Below are positions 27,509 through 39,511 of a stretch of 64,000 bases of DNA, in pieces (the stretch's first letter is position 1; the number at the start of each line of letters is the position of its first letter). A model generated the notes under the pieces. It was not told the DNA's origin, did no database searches, and worked only from the letters and a program-made list of their open reading frames with translations. A program made the position numbers and the translations under genes. This stretch comes from Utricularia gibba (taxonomy: Eukaryota > Streptophyta > Magnoliopsida > Lamiales > Lentibulariaceae), in contig NEEC01000002.1 of assembly GCA_002189035.1 (NCBI GenBank), positions 868,001-932,000 on the forward strand, written 5' to 3'.

Positions 27509-28947
27509 GTCGAAAATGGAGCTCGTAGGTCAAATTATGTTACGTTAAGAAAATGGCGTCAGGTCACCAACTACAGGAACCACGTAGGGGAAGAAACATT
27601 CTTCACCTTTCTGCGTTATTTTTTTATTTGTTGACAATGAAAATAGTTAGAATAAATAAAATTTAAATAATATAAATATATTACACAATTATTCAAAATA
27701 TTAAATGGATAAAATATATTTTCGTATCAATTTAAATTATCAAATATGTTGATATTTTTCATTTATAATAATTCCAATTATGAAATAAAGTTTATTAATA
27801 TTTTCATGGCTGTTTTTAAAATATTTTAAATTCCGTTTTTCTCAAAATGCAAAAACTTAATTCCACATATAAATTCTTTTGAAGGTGCAAGGCAGGCGAA
27901 TGTCAACTAATTTAAAAATATAAAAAATGTCGCCATGCAAGTAGTTGACTTTTGAGATTATGGAATCAACGGTACGGATGAGGATGAACCAAGTCCAATC
28001 ACAATCGCACAGCTGGAGGACGTGGTTTTTCAATTTCGCACGTTTTGTCTGACGCGCTTTGGTCCGCACCTTCAATCTAATCCACAACTCCAGTCCACGT
28101 TGTTTTTAAAATTCGATTCCGAAATTGAATCGGTGGAATATTGGTTCAGTCTTGAACCCGGTTTTAACCGACTAAGTTGAATTTCACATGTCAATATTTT
28201 TTAATTTTTTTGTATGTATTTTGCAGCCGAAATTATTTTGATAATTAACATATCGAATTGAAATCGAGCCAAATATCGGTTAAAGAGTTTCAACTCCGCC
28301 ACTTTCAAAATACACTTCCAAAATGATTAGGCTTGGTTGAATTATCAAGTCGAAATGTGTGTTCTGGAAAACTTTTGTAATATATTTTTAATTATATAAA
28401 ATTAAAACTGTTTTGTTTTTTATTTGAAAATTATTGTTACAATATATTTGCATTAATTTTAATTAAAATTAAAAAATCCAATTAATTGTATAATCACATG
28501 TATGAATTTAAGTATATAATAAACATAGATAATATTTTAAAAAATTAAATTCAATTAATTATAAGTGAATTTTATGTTTTTATATATTTAATTATATCAT
28601 TTTAATATTTCAATATCAAAATGTTTGCTCTAATATTTTTATTTCTATTTTTAATTTGTAATCGAGCATCCACAAATTTTCTACGACACTTTTACGTTAA
28701 TTTCTACTCTTAGCTTTTGCAAAAGTAAAAATAAGCTCCATGAATTTTCCAGAACAATGTTAATTCTAAAAAGGTGTATTATTTATATTTTATTCTAAAA
28801 CTTTATTATAATAACTTGGAATAGAAATGCATTTCAGGAAAACAACCAGGGGGGAATGAAAAATAGCAGAAAACCAACATGCAACTCTCTCGGTATTTCA
28901 GAGCTTGTAATGCTTCCTCTCTTGTGAAAGAAAGCACGACCCTGAAC
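27509..28947. other. Intergenic region between peroxidases C and D
   Basis: AT-rich, no gene seen. It contains one copy of the dispersed AT-rich repeat at 28505-28635. The right end is the 3' flank of peroxidase D. Confidence 0.55.
28505..28635 (+). repeat. Dispersed AT-rich repeat, copy 5
   Basis: AATTTAAGTATATAATAAAC at the left, AAATTAAATTCAATTAATTA, TTTTATATATTTAATTAT, then AATATCAAAATGTTTGCTCT at the right end. Same block order as copies 1 and 2. Confidence 0.65.
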
Positions 28948-30056
28948 TCAATTTACGCGCCTGCAGTTGGTCCTGATCTGCCCCTGTGCTCCCGTGAGAG
29001 GGCTCAGGCTTGACATCTTCACCATCGCGGCGGCGAAGGAGCTGAAGAAGGAGGCGGTGTTTGTGGCGAAACCCTGAACTTGCGCGCCAGTTGCGGTGCT
29101 GTTGAGAAGCTCCTGATCGGAATGGAGAAGTCCCCTTTGTGCTACCAAATTCCGGTAGTAGTTGCCGTCGAAAATGGTACTCGACCCAACGTCAAGCGGT
29201 GACAGGTTGTTGTCGCCGGTGCCCGCGGCTCTCGGACAGTTGCCTTGCAACGTAGCTGCGTATCCGGGGCTTATGTTCGTGTCATTGTAGATCCTGTTCC
29301 TGAAAGTCACGCACCTCGCTTGTCCAATCGTGTGTCCACCTGTAAGAGCAGTTCCAAATGTTAAAATGTTTGCTTTGTATTATGATATCGCTTCTTTTTC
29401 CATGATTTACCTGAAAGAGTGACCATCTCACTCGCTGTAAATCCCTTGTTGGAGAAGGCCGAGATGAGGCCGGGAAGGTCTAGGAAAGGCGCCGGGAGGT
29501 CGCTGTTGGCGGCCGACAAGCTCGCCGTGGTCGAGTCCCTTCTCCCGAACGGCACACTCCAACTTGGGCCGCCGAGCTGAAACAAAAGAGACGTGAGTAT
29601 TTTAACATGTAACTGTTGTACTAGGAAAATGCATTGATTCGTCATCGTGGGACTCACCGCAACAACGGAGTCTCTCGCCGCAAGCGCCAAGATATCGCCG
29701 CAAGAGACAACGCCGGGGCACGCCCTCTCCACCTGAGCCTTGATGGTGTCGATCACGTCGAACCCTCTAACCGAGTTTGCGTTAGGAAGCGCCGTCTTCT
29801 CGCCGGTGAACGTCGCCGTGTCGTCCAGCAAAATCGATCCGTCGCACCCCTGAACGAAGCAATCGTGGAAGTGTAGACGAAGCAGGGAGGCGCCCATGCG
29901 GAACTCTCGGGACACGGCGGACAGAACAGCGCCTCTAGCTATCAGAGGAAACTGTGGGCACGTTGCAGCGTAGAACGATGGAGAAAGCTGCGCATTTGCA
30001 GCTGATGCTACAAAGAGCAGAAGCACAAATCTTGCAACAAAGCCTTCACTAGCCAT
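28948..30056 (-). CDS. Class III peroxidase D (secreted)
   Basis: Exons 30056-29658, 29576-29411 and 29339-28948, 318 residues. Intron 1 (after HDCFV in B and C) is missing, so the first exon is 399 nt and runs straight through [13 protein letters not shown]. Exon 2 is again 166 nt. It starts [10 protein letters not shown] with a signal peptide that ends at about ANA, and the mature N terminus is [12 protein letters not shown]. The distal RLHFHDCF, the proximal GHTIGQARC and the C-terminal NCRRVN are intact. This is the most divergent of the four copies ([18 protein letters not shown]) and is more GC-rich in its exons. It is probably a secreted wall peroxidase. An in-frame upstream extension of 34 codons runs into the TATA region and was not used. 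Confidence 0.94.
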
Positions 30057-30130
30057 TGCTGAAAAAGCCAAGGGTTTTCTCTCTATGAAAACTCTGGTTG
30101 TGGGTGGTTTTAGAGATCCAACTCCCTGCA

Positions 30131-30138
30131 TATTTATA
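30131..30138 (-). promoter_or_regulatory. TATA box of peroxidase D
   Basis: Minus-strand TATAAATA in GGCTATAAATATGC, 75 bp before the ATG. Confidence 0.75.
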
Positions 30139-30204
30139 GCCTCAAGATGGCCAACCAAGGAGCCTCACATGGCCAACTAAGGAGGCTATATCTAGTGATT
30201 TTTA

Positions 30205-30340
30205 TCAGAATAAACAATTTCATCTCCAGATTTGAAATTATAATAATTAATTATTTAACGAAATATAAATCATCATTAATTTATTAAAGTTAATATTTTC
30301 TAATATGATATACGTTTTTTATATATTTGAATTTCATATT
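30205..30340 (-). repeat. Dispersed AT-rich repeat, copy 6 (inverted)
   Basis: Minus strand: AAATTCAAATATATAAAAAA, GTATATCATATTAGAAAATA, ATTATAATTTCAAATCTGG, ending GAAATTGTTTATTCTGAT. It lies directly upstream of the peroxidase D promoter. Confidence 0.6.
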
Positions 30341-31507
30341 TCATGTTTTAACAGAGTTAAGAATGAAATAAACTTGATGATATGTATTAGAACAAATAAT
30401 TCTAAATCAAAAAATGAAATTAAAATAATTAAATATATAATAATTTGTAAATTACTGAAAATTAACTATATATATATACATATTTTTCAATATCATTTGT
30501 AAAATATATCATATATTTATCTAATAATAAATAGTTAAAAAAGAAAATGTTATTTGTAAATCAATTTATGTTATTAGTATATGAAAGACGACCTAAGGGA
30601 GTAGACGCCGTTGACGTTGACCTTGTAGAAATTCCACCATTTTTGTGGATACGGACAACAACAGTAAAAAAGCACTTACGTAATTTTCAATTATTTTCGC
30701 CGACAATTAGGAATTCCTTTTTGACTTTCGAGATGATGGACTTTTAAGTTGAATAATGATCCCATTTCGTAAAAAAAAAATAATTAATAAATTAAATCAG
30801 GGTATTTCACCTTATGCTATTTTAGGCATAGAATGCCACGTGGCGTGTTAATCTCTTTAGATTTAATATTAGGGTTTATTAATCATCAATTAATTAATGT
30901 TTTACCCTAAAAGCAATCCATTTATGCTAATGACAGAGACGTCGTTTTCAAGTTCGGTATTATTGTCTCAAACCACGCGGAGAATAAAGAAACGTCTCCC
31001 AACGTTAATCGTTGCCCTATTTCGTCTTCTTCTGTTTTTTCTAAACACCTTTTGAATAGTGATTTTTTAAATTTTTTAATAATAATAAAGAAATTATTTA
31101 ATAAAGGTGTTTAATTTTTGTAACATTAAATGAAATGGGATTAATTTAAAAAAAGTCTAATTTGAGAAATATAAGTGTGTTAGGTGTCATTTAAAAATAA
31201 TATTGTTTTATAATTATATTTATATGAAATATTATTAGATTACAAATATTTACATAATTGTAAGCAATTAAAAATTTGTATTGAATAAATTGTTATCAAA
31301 ATTTTTATAGTTCAGAATTTTCTAAAAATAATTTTTTATTATATCTTTAAAATTTGAGGGAATTTTGTTTAATATTTACAATTAATTTCTTGTGCTATCC
31401 AACAGTTCGAAAAGTGTTACTGAAGTCCAAATTTCCATTCAGTTTTTTGGGCCATCGAAGGCCCAAATATAACCGCCCAAATTTTCAAACTGACGTTGCT
31501 GGGCAGG
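30341..31507. other. Intergenic region upstream of the PPR gene
   Basis: AT-rich, with no supported gene. A further inverted AT-rich repeat copy lies at about 30385-30500. The rest includes the promoter of the PPR gene. Confidence 0.55.
30385..30500 (-). repeat. Dispersed AT-rich repeat, copy 7 (inverted, adjacent to copy 6)
   Basis: Minus strand: TTTCAGTAATTTACAAATTA, AATTATTTTAATTTCATTTT, then AGAATTATTTGTTCTAATAC. It is in the same orientation as copy 6 and only about 45 bp from it. Confidence 0.55.
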
Positions 31508-32815
31508 ATGCTGCTGGGAACTTTGCGTCGGCGATTGCTTGCTGGAGGAGAAGCTGATCGATGGCGATGCGCAGTTTCTGCAGGCCACCAACAAAAGTTT
31601 TTCTTTTGTAAAGCATATTCGAATTCAAAATCTGTGTCTCGTTTGGAGAATTACTATATACGAAAAAGAAGGAAGTGGCCAATTAAACCTTGCAAAACAT
31701 TGTGGATCGAGAGCTTCGGTTTTCAGCTTGCGAAGAGATGTTTCAAGCAAGGGGCGAGGAGATCAAACACGAATCTCCTTTCTGAGCTCAGGAGCTCCTT
31801 TGCAGCGTATGACATCGATCTCACTGCGCAATCCTACAATTTATTAGTCAAGGTACTGATTCGTGAGCAGCCATCGAATTGGAAAGAACAGCTTAGTGAG
31901 ATTCTTGCTCATTTGGAGAAAAGGGAAATTTGCGGTTTGCCCATATCGATGTTTATGGATTTGATCAAATTTTATGGGGAAAAGTGTATGTATGATGATG
32001 CAGTCAAGTTGTTTGTTGAAATGCCCAAGTATGGTTGCGAACCTTCTTTGGAAGTTCTCAACAATCTACTCTCAGTTCTCTGTAGGAGCGATAAGGGTCT
32101 GAATACTGTGCCTTGGTTACTGACCAACTGTCCGGGAATGAAGAATATCAGGATTGATGAGTCAAGTTTTGGGATTTTGATTAGGGCGCTTTGCAGGAAA
32201 GGAAAGGCAGGCAGCGCGCTCCAATTTTTGAACCAGATGGCCGAGGAGGGTTACGATGTAGACCAAAGTATTTGCTCACAGACACTTGCTACAATCTGCA
32301 GGCAGCCAAATACAGATGCTGGCTGGGACATTGCTGGAGTTTTGGAGGATTTGAAACTTCTTGGCTTTGAACCAAGACTGAAGGATTATCACAATATGAT
32401 AAGAGCTCTGCTGAAAAGGAAGAAGGTCATGGATGCTCTGGAGCTCATGAGACAGATGAAAATGAAAAGAGTTATCCCTGAGATCGAATGCTACAACTTG
32501 GTTCTTGAGGCCCTTATATCTGACAGGGAGTTTTTGAAGGCTGAAGACCTGTTCGATGAGCTTCTGGTTATGGGATGTGTTCCTGATATCTACACATACA
32601 CTGTGTACATCAACGGTTTAGTAATCCAAAACAGAGTAGATGATGCGATTCAGATGGTGAGCTCGATGAAGAACTTGGGCTGTGCTCCAAACCTATGTAT
32701 CTATACCACAATTTCCAGAGCTCTCGCTGGAGCAGGCAAATCGGATACTGTGCAAGAGTTCCTGGTTGAAATTCAGAACAAGTGCTTGCATCCAACCCTC
32801 ACACTTACGGATTAG
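31508..32815 (+). CDS. Pentatricopeptide repeat (P-class) protein, probably mitochondrial
   Basis: A single exon of 435 codons. The N terminus MLLGTLRRRLLAGGEADRWR is Arg-rich and free of acidic residues at first, as in mitochondrial presequences. From about residue 95 there are tandem 35-residue PPR units, for example YNLLVKVLI, FGILIRALCRKGKAG, YHNMIRALLKRKKVMDALEL, YNLVLEALI, and YTVYINGLVIQNRVDDAI. There is no DYW or E domain, so it is P-class: RNA binding, processing or stabilisation of an organellar transcript. I start at the ATG at 31508. It ends at TAG (32813-32815) followed by an in-frame TAG. It resembles At2g38420-like PPR proteins as I recall them, which would agree with the neighbourhood, but this needs an alignment. 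Confidence 0.93.
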   Translation: MLLGTLRRRLLAGGEADRWRCAVSAGHQQKFFFCKAYSNSKSVSRLENYYIRKRRKWPIKPCKTLWIESFGFQLAKRCFKQGARRSNTNLLSELRSSFAAYDIDLTAQSYNLLVKVLIREQPSNWKEQLSEILAHLEKREICGLPISMFMDLIKFYGEKCMYDDAVKLFVEMPKYGCEPSLEVLNNLLSVLCRSDKGLNTVPWLLTNCPGMKNIRIDESSFGILIRALCRKGKAGSALQFLNQMAEEGYDVDQSICSQTLATICRQPNTDAGWDIAGVLEDLKLLGFEPRLKDYHNMIRALLKRKKVMDALELMRQMKMKRVIPEIECYNLVLEALISDREFLKAEDLFDELLVMGCVPDIYTYTVYINGLVIQNRVDDAIQMVSSMKNLGCAPNLCIYTTISRALAGAGKSDTVQEFLVEIQNKCLHPTLTLTD

Positions 32816-33337
32816 TAGATTAGTAGCAATGGTATATAGGGATTTTGATCAATGGTGTCATTTCTGTTGATGACGATAAGTTCCTTGAATTGTTAAAGAT
32901 GATCCGAATAATCATTTATTTAGATATTTATACATTTAATTTTATTCATTGTATACTTAATAAAATGATTATAATTAAATAAAAGTGTAAGATCTTAGGT
33001 AAATTTCACATAAGTTATAGACAAAGTAAAAGTATAATTTATATAAAGAGATTTTATCTAGTATTATATGAAGTTTTTTTCTGAAAGTGTAAAATGTAAA
33101 ATCATAAAAATTGTATGTTTAAAACGTACAATATCATCCAAATAAAATATAGGTAGTATAATATTTATTTTTTTAAAAAATATTGTAATGTGTAAATTTC
33201 AATGAAATAAGATTGCGGTTGCTGGCCTGGAGAATTACTGCGATGCTCTCCAATTATTAGACGAAGTGTAAATTAGGGCAGGGCGGGGAGCGTGAAATTT
33301 CACCTTCTCTCTCAGCGAACTGAGTGGCTGCGAGACG

Positions 33338-34589
33338 ATGCCGTGTGTTAACCTGTCGACCAACGTTAGCTTGGAGGGCGTCGACACCTCCGCCATCCTA
33401 TCGGAAGTTTCCTCCTCCGTTGCAAAGATCATCGGGAAACCTGAGGCTGTTGGTGTTTTCCATTTTCTTAGTATTTTCAGCTATTTTTAGATGTGTTTTT
33501 GTGAATCTTGTAAACGTCAGTGGTACTATACGCTCCAGTTATGTGATAATCTGGCTGAATATTTTGGAGATCGCGAATCTGCTGGTTTGGGTCTTGATTT
33601 TTTTATTGATTGTCGCAACGGCAGCAATTTCTTAGGATTACGGTGGGTTTTTATAGACATTGTGGCAAGTATGTTTTATTGGAGTGTGTGTTTGAAGCCA
33701 AGGGAAGATGCGATTTGTTGCAGAAAATGCACCAAATCGAGTCATACTTTAGTGATGTCATTCGTAAACTTAACAATAAAGTAAATAGTTTTAGGAAATT
33801 AGAGAAGGTGTGTATTGCATACTTTGTTGTCGTGGGAGTTGTCAATGGCTCAGTAACATTAGCTTATACAAGTGATAAGCTCTCTTTGGAACTCATTCGG
33901 AGGAGACAGGAGCTGTCAATTGCTTGAATTATGACAACAGCGGGGCATTTCTTTTCTTGACGTGTGTGGGTGTCGTTTATTCACATTAGAAAACTGTGGA
34001 AATTGATTCTCTGTTGCAGTTCTGCTCTCTTTATGTGTTTGTTGTCCTGCTATGATGCAGTATGTGATGGCTGTGCTGAAGGGATCTATACCAATTGCCT
34101 TTGGTGGGACAGAGGAGCCCGCTGCATATGGAGAGCTGGTTTCCATCGGTGGCCTGAACTCTGATATCAACAAGAAACTGAGTGCTGCCATTGCAGCCAT
34201 TCTTCAGACTAAGCTCTCTATCCCAAAATCAAGATTCTACCTCAAGTTCTATGATACAAAGGTACAGTGAATACTCCTGGTGGCGTGGTCGAATGCTTGG
34301 AGTGATTCTTATTGCATTATTGTGCTTGTTTAGGCCCACCAAATCCAAGAACACGCACAATGTCTATATGCTTTACACCAGTTATAGCTCATGCAATCAA
34401 CCTTCACTTTGTGGAAGTCGGTGTTTCATAGTTTTTAGATGTTGGTGATATCTACTTTGGCTCACTTATCCTATCCTTCATCCCCTACAAAAACCCCACT
34501 TCCATGTTTTTGCAGTTGCACTTGATGCTCATGTTTCTTTGTTGTCTCCGCAGGGCTCCTTCTTTGGTTGGAACGGGTCTACCTTCTAG
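33338..34589 (+). CDS. MIF/D-dopachrome tautomerase-like protein (MDL)
   Basis: Three exons, 33338-33448, 34061-34261 and 34554-34589, giving exactly 115 residues, the family length. It starts MPCVNLSTNVSLEGVD, and the Pro after Met is the catalytic base of the tautomerase fold once Met is removed. Exon 2 carries YVMAVLKGSIPIAFGG, EPAAYGELVSIGGLN and KLSIPKSRFYLKFYD. The tiny last exon gives GSFFGWNGSTF, the usual plant MDL ending. The donors are GTTGGT and GTACAG; the acceptors are ATGCAG and CCGCAG. Plant MDLs are small trimeric cytosolic or peroxisomal proteins related to animal macrophage migration inhibitory factor; the tautomerase activity of plant members is weak or absent. The 612-bp first intron has short open frames that do not look coding. 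Confidence 0.95.
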
Positions 34590-37500
34590 GCGACCGGTGC
34601 TAGGTCTGTATGGCTCCATGAGCTCACCCTTCCCCCTCACCTGTCTGAACATGATACACTTCCCATGTTTCTTCCTTAAAGTTGGAACCTTTCAATTCCA
34701 ACAACCCAAATGCTCTCCTCTACACCAGAAACCCAGTTTCTCATATTCACCAATGGGCATCCTTCAGTCCGGTCCACCCCAGACCGGAGGGCCCAATGGG
34801 GTAATTGAGTAATAGACACGCATGAATTCATCATATCCAAAGGTAAATGGTAGCATGTCTTTGAATCGAAAGGCAAGGCTTGAGAAGCATTGACCGGTCG
34901 ATGGCGATTCCATTACAACAAACAAGCAAACAAAGAAATCAGACCGAGCTGCTCCCCTTGTCTGCTTTCTATTTCACCACGTTGTTTTTTTGCATGCCTC
35001 TCCCTACTTCTGTTGTCCTGGAAATGTGACTGAGTCACTGCGTTGACCGCAGATTCAAAGTCATGCAGATGCAAACTTGCAGCATATTTTTGTTCTATTC
35101 AAATCAATATCATTATTTTCTTTTCATATATATATTTTAATTATAATAATATTATACGATAAAAATAATTTGAAATATGTTATTAATAAAAATGCTTCCC
35201 CCAAGCCATTTTCACGAAGATGAACGGTGTGAATGCATCTCAACGGGGTGGAGATTCGACCAGGTGTCGGCAGCGAGTCCATAAAAAGAAATGTCACCGC
35301 GTCGCAAACGGACACGTGGTAGGCCCCTGCCAAACGTGGCTTCGCTTGTCCGTGTAGGAGATTTTTCTAACATATCATCATTAAAAAAATTAAAATATAT
35401 ATATCAATAAACTTTATTAAAGTGTATTTTTAATGTAAATGACCACGACCACCGAATATCCTCTCAACCCTTCTAGGGGTGTTTTGGACAATTACTATAC
35501 AAGATCCTGAAATTTATCTAATTGCGCCCGGACCCCATGATTTCATGAAATTGCTTTCACACCGAAAAGAAAATTGTCGCCCAACGCGGCGGTTGTGATC
35601 GTATTGTGGCAGTTTGAAAGGGCCCACCACGTGACTTCTCGCTCCCCAAGCAGCACAATTATTATGATTACAATAATCCTCTTTTTTTTTTCTTAGATTT
35701 TCAGTAAATTAATATTTTGAAAATTTATAATTTGTATTATAAATTATAATGGTTTCCAGTTTTTAACCTAAATCATACGTTTCCGATTTCTCTTTAGTCC
35801 AAAGTTTTAAAAATTGAGTATAGATTTCAAAATATATAATGCATTTCCTTTTTAAAATACATTGATAAGATTAAATTAAATATTCAATTAACAATATGAA
35901 TTAGATGCCCAAGAAGATGTATACAAGGTGCGAGAAATCAATGTTTTTTACGAGGTTGTAATTTTTTAAAACCGTTTAAAAACTATTTTTATAGTAAATA
36001 CGTCCATAATGAAAATAATATAATATATGAATATGAGCGCTGTTTATTATACAACAATGTCATCAAATAATTATAGAGATAAGTTCATATGTTATAGTAT
36101 ATATTAATTGGAATAAAAAATATAAAATTTATATAAATTGAGTATTTATTATCAAAATTATAAAAATATCACAATTCATAAGATAGCAATGTTTATGAAG
36201 TAGTAATATATTTGATAATATAAATTATGTATTTTTAAATAATTATATATTCATATTTTTAAGCTGAAAAAAATAAAAATATATATTTGATAATAAATAA
36301 AGAGGAGATGTGTACTATCTATCCTACCTGACACAATAAATAGCAGTCACAAAAGCACAAGTAACTGTGGGCATGTGAATCAAGATATTTTATTTATTTA
36401 TTAAAAGAAAATTTCTGGCATATAATTTATTAATATAAAATAAATGGCGTCATCCGATGGTGACGTGTTGAACATTCACCATGTCATGTCACATTACCAA
36501 CATTTGATGTTCTTGGAAAATTTATAATTATCGTTTCTTTTTCCTTTTTTTTAAAAAGCTCCAAAAGACAAAAGATTTAAAAAAACAATATTTTACTTTA
36601 AGTACATATTAAATTAATAATAATACAACACCTTTCAAAATAACTTTTAATATCTAAACTTGTGAAATGTCTAAAACACCCTTTTCTGTAAATAATTGGA
36701 ATCCTGTCCTTGTCAATGAACTTTGATCGGAATGCTACATTTTTTGTGTTGGGGAGTGGGAGCATGGAGAATATTTGAGGATTAAAATCATTTCTAGATT
36801 TACCTGAAAAAAAAAGTAGTATAAATAGTTGAATGCCTGTGAAAGTAGCACAGCATGTGAGGGGTAGAGGTGCAGTGTGGCCCCGCCATGTCCACCATGT
36901 GCCCACTTGACTGGTGCGGCAGCCGGAGCTAATCTCTCCGTTCACTTTTCACGTCTGCCTGCCCTGAACGAGAACCCGGTCCTCGCCCCCTGTTTCAGCT
37001 TCGTTTTACCTCTTCGCTCTCTGCTTTTACCGCAGTAAATCCGTCTTGTGGGTTTTCTAGCTGCATGATACACATAAGCTGAATGAGGGAGTAGCTGAAG
37101 GAGGAGCTTATTAAAATTTAGGATTCTATAGATTGGGCGAGCAAGTATCTGAAATTTAAGTATATAATAAAAGTGGACTATAATAGAAAACATTAATCAT
37201 AATTGATTACTAATGATTTATAACTTTTTATATAATTAATTATTTTAATTTCATTTTCTGATGTGCAATTGTATATTCTAATAAAGCTTTCAGGTGATCA
37301 TTGATGGAGCTCGAGGAGGGGATAAGCTTGGGGGTTTGGGGATGGCAAGGCATGTCGGGACATTCCAACCAGGGTTGGATAGCAACGCAGCTACAGTTGC
37401 TGATGTTATGGGGGTTCCGGTGGACATCATCATAGCGTTGTTGTTGTTGTTGTCAATGACGCACCCGCGACGCCATGGAATGTACGTGATGTCTCAAGCC

Positions 37501-38314
37501 ATGCTCCTGTATTTCTTTTTTGTCTAACCATTGTTAAAATGAAGGATATGATAGGTAGAACTAGCAAACGTATAACCTAAATACATTAAAAATTAAATTC
37601 AATCAATTGTTAGTAATCTATAATTTATTATATAATTGTCTATTTCAATATCAACTTAGTATTAGTTGCACTCTCAAGTAGCAACCTAGTTAGTTGTTCT
37701 TATTCAAGTAACTGCTTTCAAAAAAAACTCCACTAACTCTTGAAATGTGTTGGTGGAGTAGTCAGTAGAGACTGTTACACCCCTGGTGGACACCTAACTC
37801 AACAAAAAAAAAAAGAATTTTATCATCAAATATAAATAATTTATAAATTTAAAAATATACTTTTTTATTTTTAAAAAGTTTTATCGGAATTTATAAAAGC
37901 TTTTCTAGAAAAGTTATACTTTTATTACAGTGTGGAGAAAAGCATAGTTTTGTGTATTTCGTCACATGACTAATTACGTTTTTTATACGAACTTCAGTCA
38001 TCCACGGCGCCGGAATTTATCCATGAACACTTTATTATATTAATAATGATAATAATAATTGTTTTTAGGTTGATCATGTGCCAATGTATCTATATATATA
38101 TATGTATGTATATTGATGTGGATTCTAGTAGGGCACTTGCTCTTATCTCTTACTCAATCATGGAGGAGGGGTTGTGGGGTTTCGCACGCACCACTCAACC
38201 TGTGGCTCATCTTCTTCTTTTTCTTCAGGATCATTAGAGATACGGGTGCTGTGTGTTTATACTGTTCCATTAGTGTTAGTCTCTGCAACTTTTGGGAAGC
38301 AAGAGCGTGAGAAG
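34590..38314. other. Intergenic region, MDL to the jasmonate oxygenase
   Basis: 3.7 kb without a supported gene. It is AT-rich at 35340-36600 and 37530-38100. One AT-rich repeat copy is at 37152-37282, with a partial relative at about 37560-37680. A GC-richer open frame at 37294-37527 (78 codons) has no recognised motif and no splice partner. 38100-38314 is the leader of the oxygenase gene. Confidence 0.5.
37152..37282 (+). repeat. Dispersed AT-rich repeat, copy 8
   Basis: AAATTTAAGTATATAATAAA at the left, TGATTACTAATGATTTATAA in the middle, TTATATAATTAATTATTTTA, then GCAATTGTATATTCTAATA at the right end. Confidence 0.6.
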
Positions 38315-39511
38315 ATGATGAACATAGTGACGAGCTGGCCGGAGCCTGTGATTCGGGTAAGGGAGCTGTCGGAGAGTGGGATTCGTGTGATACCCGACAG
38401 GTACGTGAAGAAGCCGGAGGATCGGCCGGTGTGTTTTGAAACGGGGGGAGTCAACATTCCGGTGGTCGATATGGCGGGGCTTTACTCGCCGGAGGAGGCT
38501 ATTCGCCAGAAGACAGCGGAGATGATCGATGCGGCGTGCCGGGACTGGGGATTCTTCCAGGTGGTGAACCACGGCGTGGACCACGAGGTGATGCGGCGGT
38601 GCCGGCAGACGTGGAGAGAGTTCTTCGAGCTTCCACTGGAGGAGAAGCTCAAGTACGCCAACACGCCGTGCACCTACGAGGGATACGGCAGCCGACTTGG
38701 CGTCGAGAAAGGCGTGTCCCTCGACTGGAGCGACTACTTCTTTCTTCACTATCTTCCTGTTCGCCTCCGCGATCCCAAAAAGTGGCCCAGCCTCCCGGCC
38801 TCATGCAGGGAGGTGCTGGATGAGTACAGCAAACGAGTGGTGGAGCTCTGCCGTAAGCTTTTGATGACGTTATCGGCCAATCTCGGGCTGCCAGAAAATT
38901 TCCTCGGCGAAGCCTTCGGAGGAGAGGATGGGTTTAGTGCATGCATGAGAGCAAATTATTACCCAAAATGCCCTCAACCGGATCTCACACTGGGTCTCTC
39001 GCCCCACTCAGATCCGGGAGGAATGACACTTCTGTACGCCGACGAGAATCTTCCGGGGCTCCAAGTCCGCCATGCCGGAAAATGGGTAACCGTAAAACCC
39101 GCCCCAGACGCCTTCATCGTCAACTTGGGAGATCAAATCCAGGTTCATATCTTTCCCTTTCTGCCTAATCCAATTTCTGTGCCAAAAAGCTAAACCAAAC
39201 AAACCACACGGTTTGAGTTTCGAGGCTGGGTTACTGAGAAGGCTACTTTGGTAATTCAGTTCATAAGCAACGGGATCTACAAGAGCATTGAGCACAGAGT
39301 GGTGGTGAACTCGGAGAAGTCGCGGGTTTCCATGGCGTTTTTCTGCAACCCCCGCGGGGACCTCGTGATCCAGCCGGCGGCGCAACTGGTGACGGCGGAC
39401 CGGCCGGAGATGTATCTGCCGACGACGTTCGATAACTACCGGCGGTATATTCGGATGAAAGGGCCAAGTGGCAAGATTCAAGTGGACACGCTACTTAGCC
39501 CACGTAAATAA
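38315..39511 (+). CDS. 2-oxoglutarate/Fe(II) dioxygenase, jasmonate-induced oxygenase (JOX/JAO) type
   Basis: Two exons, 38315-39142 and 39260-39511, giving 359 residues. Members hydroxylate jasmonic acid to 12-hydroxyjasmonate and so lower active jasmonate in the cytosol. The N-terminal DIOX_N domain begins SWPEPVIRVRELSESGI, as in JOX proteins. The iron triad is His231, Asp233 (SPHSDPGG) and His288 (SIEHR); the 2OG-binding pair is Arg298 and Ser300 (RVS). Arg212 (MRANYYPKC), Arg337 and Arg341 (NYRRYIR) occupy the spacing of the three Arg that bind the jasmonate carboxyl in JOX2, as I recall. EGYGSRLGVEKG and SLDWSDYFFLHYLP are JOX-like. The intron is GT-AG with donor CAG|GTTCAT. An in-frame upstream extension lacks family similarity, so I start at 38315. 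The second Met, 38318, is possible. LBO-type function is an alternative. Confidence 0.93.

Noticed and set aside
33491-33784. Open frame with several Cys in the first intron of the MDL gene
   Set aside because: It lies between two firm exons that join in phase to the 115-residue family length. Cys pattern matches no zinc motif.
37294-37527. 78-codon plus-strand frame with a hydrophobic run
   Set aside because: No recognised motif, no splice partner, no promoter signal; the repeat copy ends just before it.
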